Positions 45,786 to 55,374 of a DNA stretch of 64,000 bases are shown one piece after another (position 1 is the first letter of the stretch; every line of letters begins with the position of its first letter). The stretch lies in contig OW051469.1 in NCBI GenBank assembly GCA_932521025.1, positions 8,258,398 to 8,322,397 of the forward strand, written 5' to 3'. The position numbers and the translations under genes were made by a program. This DNA comes from Oscheius onirici (lineage: Eukaryota; Nematoda; Chromadorea; Rhabditida; Rhabditidae). Below the pieces are notes generated by a model, which saw nothing but the letters and a program-made list of their open reading frames with translations, was not told the origin of the DNA and did not search any database.

Positions 45786-46650
45786 TGTTTCGGAAACTGA
45801 ATTGGAACGGCTATGGTATCAATATCAATGGAAGACGGCTTACTAACCTCAGATATGCAGATGATACCATTCTCTTTTCCCATTCTGCACCAGAGTTAGA
45901 GAGAATGTTGATGGACTTGAGTGATCGCAGTGAGGAAGTTGGTCTATCGATGAATTGCCAAAAGACGAAAGTGATGACTAACTGCCCGCCAGCTCCAATC
46001 TCAGTGAAGAACGAAGTCATCCCATTCTGCTCAGACTACATCTACCTCGGCACGCGGATTTCATTTGACAGAAATTCAACCCTGGAAGTAAGCAGAAGAA
46101 CAAGATCCGCGTGGCTGTCCTTCAACAGATTCCACAATCTGTTTACAAATCAACGTATTCCATTAAAGTACAAAAGGAGACTACCAAACTTGTGTTGAGC
46201 CCTGCTTTTTGTATAGCAGCGAAACTTGGTCCTACCGCCAGAAAGACTTTGCGAAATTGGTCACGGCACAGCGACGGATGATGCGAAAAATGGTTGGAAC
46301 TACTCTGATGGAACACAGGACAAATGAATGGCTTGAAAGAACAGTGAAGCTGCCGAGTATCAAGAAGAAATGGGTCATGAGAAAATGGGAAATTCCCTGT
46401 CGGATCAGTTTGGCAAAGAAGATATCCCAAATGGACAACAGCAGATGGACGAAGAGTACAGTCGAATGGCGGCCCTGAAGGACCAAGGAATGTCTGGTCG
46501 ACCAAAATCACGTTGGAGGGACGACTTTGTAGAGAACCTCGGCGAGAACTGGCCCAGAACGGCAAGGGAAAGCCCCGATATATGGAGAAGAAGTATGGAG
46601 CGACATATAGAAATTATATGATCATCGCTAATAAACATAACATAACTATT
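45786..46650 (+). mobile_element. RTE-clade LINE fragment, 3' part of reverse transcriptase
   Basis: Conceptual frames show LRYADDTILFS (the YADD active site), EEVGLSMNCQKTKVM, YIYLGTRIS, SETWSYRQKDFAKLVTAQRR and RTNEWLERTVKL, then a DNSRWTKSTVEWRP block, the order seen in RTE-type LINEs. The frame shifts at about 46195 and 46475, and the 5' part (endonuclease and RT front) is missing, so it is a dead, 5'-truncated copy. It ends with RHIEII followed by AT-rich sequence. Confidence 0.8.
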
Positions 46651-46689
46651 CTTATTTCACTCGTCTCTTTTATAAAATCATGAGTCAAT

Positions 46690-47150
46690 CAATTAATCAA
46701 TTTATTCGCGATAATCATATAATTGCTATATGTCGTGACATGCTGGTGCTCCAGTTATCGGCACTAGTCCCAGCAACTCCCGTCCTGACCTCTACCAGTC
46801 GATCTACAAAATCGTCTCTCCATCTGGCTTTTGGCCGTCCAGCCATTCTTCTTCGTTGCCAAGGTCTCCATTCCACAACACATTTCGTCCATCTGTCATC
46901 CGGCATGTTAGATATTTTCTACGCTTATAGCCTTTCTTTTGACCAATTCCTTTCTGATGTCGGGTAGTTTGGTAGTATCTTCAAACCATTCGTTGGTCCT
47001 TCGATCCAGCATAGTTACACCCACCATTTTCCTCATGTTTCTTTGAGTCGTTTTCAGTTTGGTCAAATTGGCTTGTCGGGTAGGCTTCGGAAGCAAACAA
47101 CAGACACGGCTCGACAACCATCTTGTATCATGAGTACAGAAAAAATATGA
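46690..47150 (-). mobile_element. Second RTE-clade LINE fragment, opposite orientation
   Basis: On the minus strand, QRNMRKMVGVTMLDRRTNEW and DDRWTKCVVEWRPWQRRR, then RPKARWRDDFVDRL and a terminal RHIAII, match the 3' end of the fragment at 45786. The two 3' ends face each other across about 40 bp. It is also frame-broken and 5'-truncated. Confidence 0.75.
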
Positions 47151-47356
47151 CATCTTTATATTTGTAACAAAATAATACAGGCATTGAAAAATGACGAGTA
47201 TATCGAATTGTTCCGGGGTTATTGCACACTATTCGACGGTATACTTTCCTCAGCATCTGATTCGTCATGTTTCTCCTACTTCATGTGGGCACGAATTTCG
47301 CCGCAGTGATATTTTTACGGACTTTGCCATACGGGAGTGTCGTCGACTACTTGAAG

Positions 47357-49310
47357 TTAAACAAGGCGCAAATTGATAAGAATAACACGGACACTCTTTA
47401 AATCTGCCTCTAATTCTCGTTGTATCTTCCTCACTTTTCGCCGTTTTCGAGCAAAGTTCTGCATATTTTCAGCAAATTTCTGTTCCAGTTGCTCAATTTC
47501 CAGCTCATTTTGTTCACTGTTCTCCTCAATGTGAAGAGCTTCCTGTTCCGACGGATCTGGTGATTGATCCATCTTTTCAATTTCCTCCTCCATTTGATCA
47601 ATCATCTGCTGAATCTTATCAAGTTCTGTCGAGTCCGGGCTCGGTTCTGCTTTATAGTCAGCAATCCTCTTTGCAATTGTCTTCACCATTTCTGCAATTT
47701 GACGGCATCGTGTCTCGACCAGCTCAATCAGCACCGTGTGTTCCGCTTCATTCTCTTCCATTACTGTTTGAAACAGCTTTTTCGTAGATAGATAAAGACG
47801 AGTTACTTCGCCTGGCACATCGGGATTTCGACAACTGACATATCCCGAATAGTTCATAGTGAAATGACGAGCAAGCAGTTTGTCCAATCTATTGCAGACC
47901 TCATCCATTGTCGGACGCTTGGTGCAGTTTTTAGTTTTGGGAAATCGGAGAAAACTCACTGTTTAGCTAAGGCGATGAGCTCAAAAGGAACTCCAATTGT
48001 ACATCGTAGAAAATCATTTGAGATCTGCTGATCTGCACCTTTCATTTGGCCTTGATAAAAATTCACAAAGACGTCAAGGTCGAACAAATCAGCTCCTAAA
48101 CACTGGTTTTTGAAGCTTGCCAATCCCAGATGTTCAGGACTTCTAAACATCACATTTTTAGATTCCATGTCAGAAAGAATATTTCAGAGTATGTTTCGTG
48201 CAAAATTGCAAATTAGCAAACGTTTTCATGTGTAGCATTTTTCAAAAATAAATAAGCCTTTTCTATAAGTAGTGAAACTGGCCATGTAAAGCAGAACCGA
48301 TTGTGTCACGTTACTTTTGAACAGACTTCATTGAACTCACGTTTTCAGTAAAATGCACAACATTGTTCGTCCCAAACTGAAGACGTCAGCCGAGCTGCTG
48401 TAATCCTTTCCAGCTTCAATTTCAGAATCCCTGAAACCGGCAGTTCCTCGATTACTTGTGTGTTCAATGACAGCCGGGTCTTCGGGCAAAGTCGTACATT
48501 CGGCAAAGTCACAGAGCTTGATTTTCTTTCGGCTAGCGGAAGTGAAGAGAATACTGGACCATTTGAATCTTTTGCTTAGAAAATTCTAAAAATACTTGGC
48601 CGGCTTCAAGTCTCGATGTAAGATTCCCTGGTCGTGGAGATGCTTCACAGCTGATACGATCTGCACAATCCAGTTCACTTCGTCATCACGGCTATGACTC
48701 TCCTTTTGTGATGTTACTGAAAGTTTTCATGATTAGTTTTTTGTTAAAATGGTTTGCACAGACAAAGTGCATCATGCTGTTATTCTGACGAAAAGCAAAC
48801 CTTCGAAATTGAGCGCAAGTTACTAGGTCTACCTTCGTGTAAAGTGCCTCCTTTACAATATTCGAGAACCAAGCCCTTCTGGGCTTTAGATTTGGCGGTT
48901 TCTTGGTAAATACCGTGAAGCTTTACAATGTGTTTGTGCCCTGCCGCCTAGATTCGCATTTTTCACTAAAAACAAGAACACTTACCATTTTTAGGCTGGT
49001 TATTTCACTTGTTATGCGTTCCAAGTAATATTCGCTGGACTCATACTGCTTCACGGCAACCTTCTTCCTAAATTATTTGAGTTAGTAATATTTTCCCGCT
49101 ATTTTTACTTCCCAAAATGATCTCTAAGCTTGCCTAATCTTCCCTGTCGGATCAGTTTGGCCTGCTTGACATATCCCTGACTACCTTCTCCAATATCATC
49201 ACCAATCTCTATATCGATTCCGTTGATAAAAATTTCTAAACCGGCCTTAATAAACATTGAACAGATTAAAAGTTGTGACTCACGAATGCATCCTCGAACT
49301 GAGTCTGCAT
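47357..49310 (-). CDS. DFA-type protein kinase E, damaged at one junction
   Basis: From 49310: MQTQFEDAF, AGLEIFINGIDIEIGDD, GEGSQGYV, KVAVKQY, SEITSL, GLVLEYCKGGTLH, HLHDQGILHRDLKPA(N), KLCDFAECTTLPED, RGTAGFRDSEIEAG, ADVFSLGRTMLCIL, the insert SPEHLGLASFKNQC ... FELIALAK, then KRPTMDEVCNRLDKLL. A long coiled-coil tail follows (IQQMIDQMEEEIEKMDQ ... EQNELEIEQLEQKFAENMQ). Between ALAK and KRPTM the other copies have an intron and a MCSA/MYSAD-like start. Here (about 47935-47962) the acceptor AG is not visible and about 20 nt seem missing, so the junction may be broken. All kinase motifs are otherwise kept. Confidence 0.55.
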
Positions 49311-49874
49311 GAGTGCGAGAAAGAAATTTCAGGCTTGAAGCCAGTAGGAGAGGCACTCGTTATCAGAATGCGCGAGAGATTGATTCGGTGCAGTTGACAC
49401 TAAACTATTTTTGATTTTGTCATAAGTAGAAAAAGTGAAAATCCATTCTCATATAAGAGGACAGCGAATCGGTCCACAGTCCGGGCTTTGATTGCTAGGA
49501 TTTTTGACCATAATCTTGTCCGATCTTTATTTCAAATTGAAAATGTTTGACGGAGAAGCAATCATATTAGAAAAAAACAGAAACATAAACAAAAATTAGA
49601 AATTAGGAGATCGAGGTAAACAACCGCGTCCCGCAGGGAAAGTGGCAAAAATCGTGCCGTCAACAGGTATTTATTGCTGCCGCATGAAACGGTGTCAAAA
49701 AATCGGTTAAAACGGGAGGACATTGAGTTTAACGGTAGAGATTGAGATGTACGAAAAGCGCAGAAGGTGCACGCCGCAGCATCTAGAATTTGTGTTTGTT
49801 CGAGCAACTCCAGACGAATAAAAAACTAAACTATAACATTAAAATGATTCATTGGCCACACTCCCTCGTCACTA
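49311..49874. other. Spacer between kinase E start and kinase F end
   Basis: No gene is supported. A 3' remnant before the MITE reads, on the minus strand after the TA, GTGACGAGGG, interpreted as the pre-insertion continuation of kinase F (see finding). Confidence 0.4.
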
Positions 49875-50067
49875 AAGTCTGTTAAAAAAGAACGCAACAG
49901 TAACCCATAAATATTTTGCTTCGAGAACCACAAACGCGCCAATTCACCGTTGAGAAAAGCAAGAAATCGGTTTGAATTGTTCCAGTTTACCCCGAAAAAC
50001 AGGGATTTGTGGTTCTCGAAGCGAAATATTTATGGGTTACTGTTGCGTTCTTTTTTTGAACAGACTT
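49875..50067. mobile_element. CTGTTC-family MITE, copy 2 (inserted in a stop codon)
   Basis: AAGTCTGTTAAAAAAGAACG at the left and the inverted TTTTTTTGAACAGACTT at the right; the arms share AACAGTAACCCATAAATA and GCTTCGAGAACCACAAA with copy 1. TA duplications are at 49873-49874 and 50068-50069. The right TA plus the last element base reads TAA on the minus strand, the stop of kinase F. Confidence 0.85.
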
Positions 50068-51840
50068 TAGTCTAAATCAAAGTCGACCATGTCCTGCTCA
50101 CAGCTCTTGAAAAATCCATCAATTATTTGCTTGTTCTGCTCATATTCCAGTTGTATCTGAGCACTGTCTCGATATTCCTGGCCAATCTCCTCAGCTACTT
50201 TGAGTTGAGTAATACCGTTCTTACATATCTCCAGCATTGATGCGGCTCCCCTTTTGATGCGGCTCTCCTTTTCAGGCAATTGATCCATCTTTTCTATAAC
50301 CACTTCCATGAACTGTTTGTAAAACCGGGACAGTCGTAGAACTGAATCTTGGGCAAACTCAAATTCTCGTTCCACCAGAGGTTTGGCAAAGAGTTCATGC
50401 AGCTTGAGGCAGGCTGCATCTAGCGTCGGACGATTTGCGACATCTACAGAACACATTCTGAAAAGAGGTAACAGAAACGGATTTTGACTTGTGCATACTC
50501 TCCAGCTAAGCTGTTTAGTTCTATAAGAAACTCTAAGAGCGAAGTCAAGCTTTCATTTAAAAATCCTAGACCTCTAATTATTTCCAAGGAAGGGTGCGAC
50601 GGCTTCGTTAATTTTCTAAGGATACCCTTAGAAATACAGAGAGAAAATAATTTAAAAAAATCCACTCCGAAGTTATCTGGACCGCTGAAGAAGAAGAAAA
50701 CGGTTAAAAATGTTTGCAAAACTCACAATTGATATATAATGTTTAAAATTGTTCTTCCCAAACTGAAGACATCTGCCTTATCTCCGTAACCATTTCCGGC
50801 TTCGATTTCAGAGGCACGGAAACCTGGGGTTCCACGATCACTTGTATTCCCAACAAGAGTTAATTTAGTTGGAACAGTAGTGCACTCAGCAAAGTCGCAG
50901 AGCTTGATTGTATTCTGCTCATCAGAAGTGAAGAGGATGCTGAAAGATGGTGTTCTTAGAAAAACTGAAGGCTACTTGGCTGGTTTGAGATCTCGATGAA
51001 TAATTCCAAGGTCATGAAGATGTTTCACTGCTTCAATTATCTGCACAATCCATTTATATTTTTGGTCAAAGTTTGTTCCAATTTTTATTATTTTCAGTTC
51101 TGAAATATTTAAAGTAATGAGGGAAAATGAAGAACTTAGAGCATTCTCAAGTATCATATACATTTTGTTTAAGAAATATGGAACTTTTTTTGGATAGAGG
51201 CGGACTATTTTTCATTTACCAATTTTTGCGTGCCGCAACATTATAGACACGTAAAAGGTACAGACACGTAAAATGTTTCTTATGCTTGGTCCACAGGACA
51301 CCGTTGCACAGTAAAGCGGATAAAGAGGGAGCTTTATACGCAGAGTTAGTAGTGACAGGGTTCTGATTCGGGATATTTTCAGGACGATACCAGATTGTGA
51401 GTACCTTGGTCCATGCTGCCTCCTGCACAAAATTCAAGAACCAATCCTTTCAGGAGCAGATTGTTGGATGTCTCATAAATTCCAAGAAGTTGAATAATGC
51501 CTACATGGCCTGCTGCCTAAAATCGAAGTTTTTATAAAATTCAAAAGACTACCTTTCGCAGATGTCCTATCTCAGTTGCTATATTTCTGTCATAGAAATC
51601 GTTAAATTTATATTGCTTCACCGCAACAAGTTTCCTAAATAGTTTGCTGAGAATGCAAATTGCGCTTACCCGGTCGGAATGAGTTTGGCCTTACTGACAA
51701 GACCCTGTCCACCACTTCCGATTTTTTCTCCAATTTCTATGTTGCTCCCTTCCGTAAAGACTTCCAAGCCGTTCTGTAAAACCTTTGAAGACGGAAAACT
51801 CAACACTTACGAAAACTTCCTCAGCTGAAGATGACTGCAT
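50067..51840 (-). CDS. DFA-type protein kinase F
   Basis: From 51840: MQSSSAEEVF (identical to kinase B), NGLEVFTEGSNIEIGEK, GSGGQGLV, LVAVKQY, TEIGHL, GLVLEFCAGGSMDQ, HLHDLGIIHRDLKPA(N), IKLCDFAECTTVPTK, RGTPGFRASEIEAG, ADVFSLGRTILNII. The insert GPDNFGVDFFKLFSLC ... and VANRPTLDAACLKLHEL follow, then a tail of about 115 residues ending DMVDFDLD as in kinase A. The exon/intron layout matches the other copies and no frame break was found. Its stop codon is formed by a transposon insertion. Close kin of B at the 5' end and of A and G at the 3' end. Confidence 0.65.
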
Positions 51841-52078
51841 GTTGGTCTATAATGTTGCGGCACGCAAAACAACAGTGAGCCCAAGCCCGCTGAGAGACAC
51901 TCGTTATCAGACGAGAGACACTCGCTATCAGAAGATGTGTCTATCTTTGATGGAAGTTTTGCCCAGAGAAGCACATGTCGAATCCCTGCAGATTGTCTGC
52001 AGAAGATGTATCCCATGTTTAAACCTCTAAAAACGAAGCAAAGTGTTTTTCATACTTATTTCCATAGCTCTCATGTCA

Positions 52079-54012
52079 TTAGTCTAAATCTAAGTCGATA
52101 AAGTCGCAATTGTGCTTCACAAGCATTTTTTTAGTCCTCTCCATCAGATTGCTCATTATTTGATTGTTCTGCTTTTGTTCCTGCAGCGAAATTTCCTCAG
52201 GTTTAATCTGATCAATGCCAAGTTCCTTTATATGTTGCTTCAGATTTTTCAATTCCGCATCAATCATCTGCAGCCCTTTGGGGTCTTTTGGGGTCCAAAA
52301 TATCATTTTCCTTGCCAATCCAGCCAACTGCTTTCCAAGAAGAACCTGCTGTGCAGAAACTGAAACTTCTCCTGTAAAATTGAAATCTTCACTTCCGAGC
52401 AGGAATTCCCTACTGCTGTTCGTCGAAAACTGCTGTGGAAGCAGTTTACGCAGTCTAACATATACTTCATCCATTGTTGGGCGTTCTGCGACTTTTGGTG
52501 AAAACATCCTAAAGAAATAACTTGTGAAAATGTCGAAGAACATACTGTGCAGCTACAGTGATCAGGTCAGAATTCAATTGGGTCGTTATCAGGCATAATT
52601 TTTTAATTCTTTCATCCATGTAGTCCTGCCAATCGTCAAAAAAATCCGGGATGTAAGATAACTTTTGCGGATCTTCAATGTTTCTAGATAAGGCAAAGCA
52701 TGTGTTGTTAAAATCCGATAAACCATATTTATCGGGCCCTCTGAAAACAAAGTTTCGGATTCTTTCAGTTACATTCCATTCCGGCTTACATCCCCGCCCA
52801 AACAAGCGATCTTTTGTTTAAAAAGTTCAACAAACGTTTACAATTATTTTCGTCCCAAAAATACGCGTTTTTGTGTCCTTTGGACATTTTTGGTAAGTTG
52901 CAAAAATGACTGTGCTATGACATGGTTTTTTTGCTGGAATTACGAGACAATTCATGGAGGAAAAGAATTTTGACAATCTTCCAACGAGAGATTTCACCTA
53001 TGTCACGGAATCCGCACTGTCAACTCACACTGGATACATAATACACAAGATAGTTCTTCCCAGACTGAAGACGTCAGACTTATTTCCATAATCATTTCCA
53101 TCCTCGATTTCAGAGTCTCGGAAGCCAGCTGTTCCCCGCTTACTCGTGTGTTCAATAAGAGCTGATCTCTCTGGTATAGTAGCGCATTCAGCAAAGTCAC
53201 AAAGCTTGATAGTTTTGTGATCCGTAGAGGTGAAGAGAATACTAAAGATTAAATGACAAACAAATGTTAAAGCCTACTTAGCTGGTTTCAAATCTCTGTG
53301 AACAATTCCATTATTGTGAAGATGCTTGACTGCGTCAACAATTTGAGAAATCCAATTCACCTTTTGGTCAATGTCGGTTTGAACCTGTTCTCCTTTTTTT
53401 AGTTCTAAAGCTGTAAATGTTAGCAATAATGAAACCCAAAATTCCGGGAAGAGGCTTAGGTGACCAAGTCGTTAAATAGGTTGGTTCTTTTCTGCTCGTC
53501 CGAGATTTTCATAACCGTCCGAAATCAACGATTTTCATTTCTTATAACTTGATTTTCGGACGGTTTTATATAGTTCGTACGATTACAGTTGAGAAGAACC
53601 AAAGTGGACCAAGCATGTGTGTGTCCGTTTTTCGCTTGAATGTTTTCAAAGAACTGTAGTGAACTATTTGACGAATCGCAGTACCTTTATCCAGACTGCC
53701 TCCTTCACAATACTCAAGAACCAAGCCCTTCTGGACGCGGGAATTCGTAGACTTGACATAAAGGCCCAGAAATTGTATTATTCCTCGATGGCCAGCCGCC
53801 TACTTTTATCATTTTACTGCAAATCCAAATCCATTACCTTTTTCAGATTCTTTATTTCGTTTGTTATGCGCTCTAAATACCAGCTGTTACATTCATACTG
53901 TTTCACAGCCACAATTTCTCTAAATTATTTTCTGTTAGATACTTTTCTCACTAACCCAGTAGAGCTGATTGTCGCTTTTTTGACATATCCTTGGCCTCCT
54001 TCTCCCAGATCT
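52079..54012 (-). pseudogene. DFA-type protein kinase G, 5' truncated
   Basis: From 54012 downward: DLGEGGQGYVKKATISSTG, IVAVKQY, NEIKNL, GLVLEYCEGGSLDK, HLHNNGIVHRDLKPA(N), IKLCDFAECATIPE, RGTAGFRDSEIEDG, SDVFSLGRTILCIM, the insert GPDKYGLSDFNNTC ... SDLITVAAQ, AERPTMDEVYVRLRKLL and a tail ending CDFIDLDLD at 52079. Upstream of DLGEGG an in-frame TAA follows at once. The usual MQ... and IEIGD exons are absent and an unrelated plus-strand gene fragment starts. The body has no frame break, so the truncation may be recent. Confidence 0.6.
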
Positions 54013-54434
54013 TATGTGGAGTACTTGATGCGGAGCCCATTCGCATTGCCCATCGTACAGTCCTCCTCAGCGAGGACAACAAACTCCAAGTGGATTTTGA
54101 GTATCTACATGTCGATCTATTTCCAGACAACGCCAAGAATTTTATAGCAAAGAATATTCAATTGGAGGTGAGTCATAGACCCATGCTAAATAATTGTTTT
54201 TTACAGGTCGATTCGGTTTACCTTCCACTGTATAATGTTGACACCCTAGACATTCATAATTTCGTGTTCAATCCTTTCAACAAGGTCAAGGTGTCACTTA
54301 CAGAGTAAGATTGAGTTATGAGTGTTTAAAAAAACTTTTATAGAGACCTGAAAACGTCGCTAGAAGGTTATACTGGCGACGTCTATAAACTATATATAAG
54401 AGTTCAACACCGTTTGGAGGATGGATATCGCTAA
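54013..54434 (+). pseudogene. 3' fragment of an unrecognised gene
   Basis: Three spliceable exons (to 54167, 54207-54304, 54344-54434) encode VLDAEPIRIAHRTVLLSEDN ..., VDSVYLPLYNVDTLDIHNF ... and DLKTSLEGYTGDVYKLYIRV ..., ending at a TAA (54432-54434). It begins directly at the break in kinase G and has no start codon of its own, so it is probably the tail of a gene joined here by rearrangement. I do not recognise the family. Confidence 0.45.
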
Positions 54435-54702
54435 ATAAGGGCCGTGGGAACACTTTGAGCAGAGACTGAATATACCTCTGGAAGTCTACACGAATGATTT
54501 AAGAAATACCAGCCGATCGGGTACCCTTCGAACAATCCCACCAAAAAATGAATCCTAGCTAAAGAAACTAAGTTATTCATCGCTTACTATCAGTTTTACT
54601 CCCGTTCTAATTTGATGCGACCCCTGTTCCCCTCCCTTAAAAATGTCTGTTCAAATGTCTAATTTTGTAACATCTTCTTCCTTTGTTACGTTTTCGTATA
54701 GA

Positions 54703-54742
54703 TTATCAGTCGTCGGTATTTTTTATCAGTCGTCGGTATTTT
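54703..54742. repeat. Perfect 20-bp tandem duplication
   Basis: TTATCAGTCGTCGGTATTTT occurs twice head to tail, 85 bp before the start codon of the next gene. Confidence 0.8.
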
Positions 54743-54826
54743 CTGTTTGCTTCTCTGTTTGCTGTCAACAACTATACAACAACAACCTTATCATACCCAC
54801 CCATTTCAACCCTTCCTCAATCACAA

Positions 54827-55137
54827 ATGGGAAACCATGTTGGTTTAACCAATACGACATTATTGTTCACGGTTCAGAGCAGTATTCCTGAAAACGTCCA
54901 GGTGTCTGACGTCCAGAAGCCGTTCTATGAGATCCTCTGGAGGAAAGAAGATCATGATGACGTGATTCAGACTATTTAGAGAACACCTTGCGTTTTTAGC
55001 CTCAACCTCAGGCGCAAAGAGACGAAGCGGAAAGAAGAATAGAACAGCTCGACAGAGAAATAGCTGACAACAGACAGGAGGAGGCTAATGTGGAGAGAGA
55101 AATAGAACGTCTTGAGACGGAGAGAGGGCAGCAGTGA
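54827..55137 (+). CDS. Small protein with C-terminal coiled coil, unrecognised
   Basis: Exons 54827-54961 and 55004-55137 are joined across a 42-nt intron (GTGATT...TTTTTAG) that removes an early stop. The protein is about 89 residues: MGNHVGLTNTTLLFTVQSSI, then SDVQKPFYEILWRKEDHDD, then PQPQAQRDEAERRIEQLDRE and a strongly charged coiled coil ending ERLETERGQQ. AATAAA is at 55193-55198. No family is recognised; a cytoskeletal or adaptor peptide is possible but unproven. Confidence 0.5.
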
Positions 55138-55374
55138 ATTCCAACCAATTCAGTGTAATATGCCTCTTCAGCAAAATCACATTTGCTTTCCCAATAAACG
55201 TTTCTCAATTCACCTCTTATTTTACCAGAAAACGGGGAAAAAGAACGAAATTCAGAAGACGAGCACATCGTCCGATATTCTCGTTTTTGTGCACTCACTC
55301 TGTCCCGGTGTTACACTTCGAGACCGATAGCATCTTCGTAATCGAGACTTTCGTTGCCTCAAAATTTCGGACCG

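Noticed and set aside
46405-46638. Minus-strand frames opposite the RTE fragment
   Set aside because: Shadows of the reverse-transcriptase reading frames.
37154-54012. HRDLKPAK (Asn to Lys) as a defect in the kinase catalytic loop
   Set aside because: The codon is split by an intron (AA|C or AA|T); after splicing it reads HRDLKPAN in all copies.
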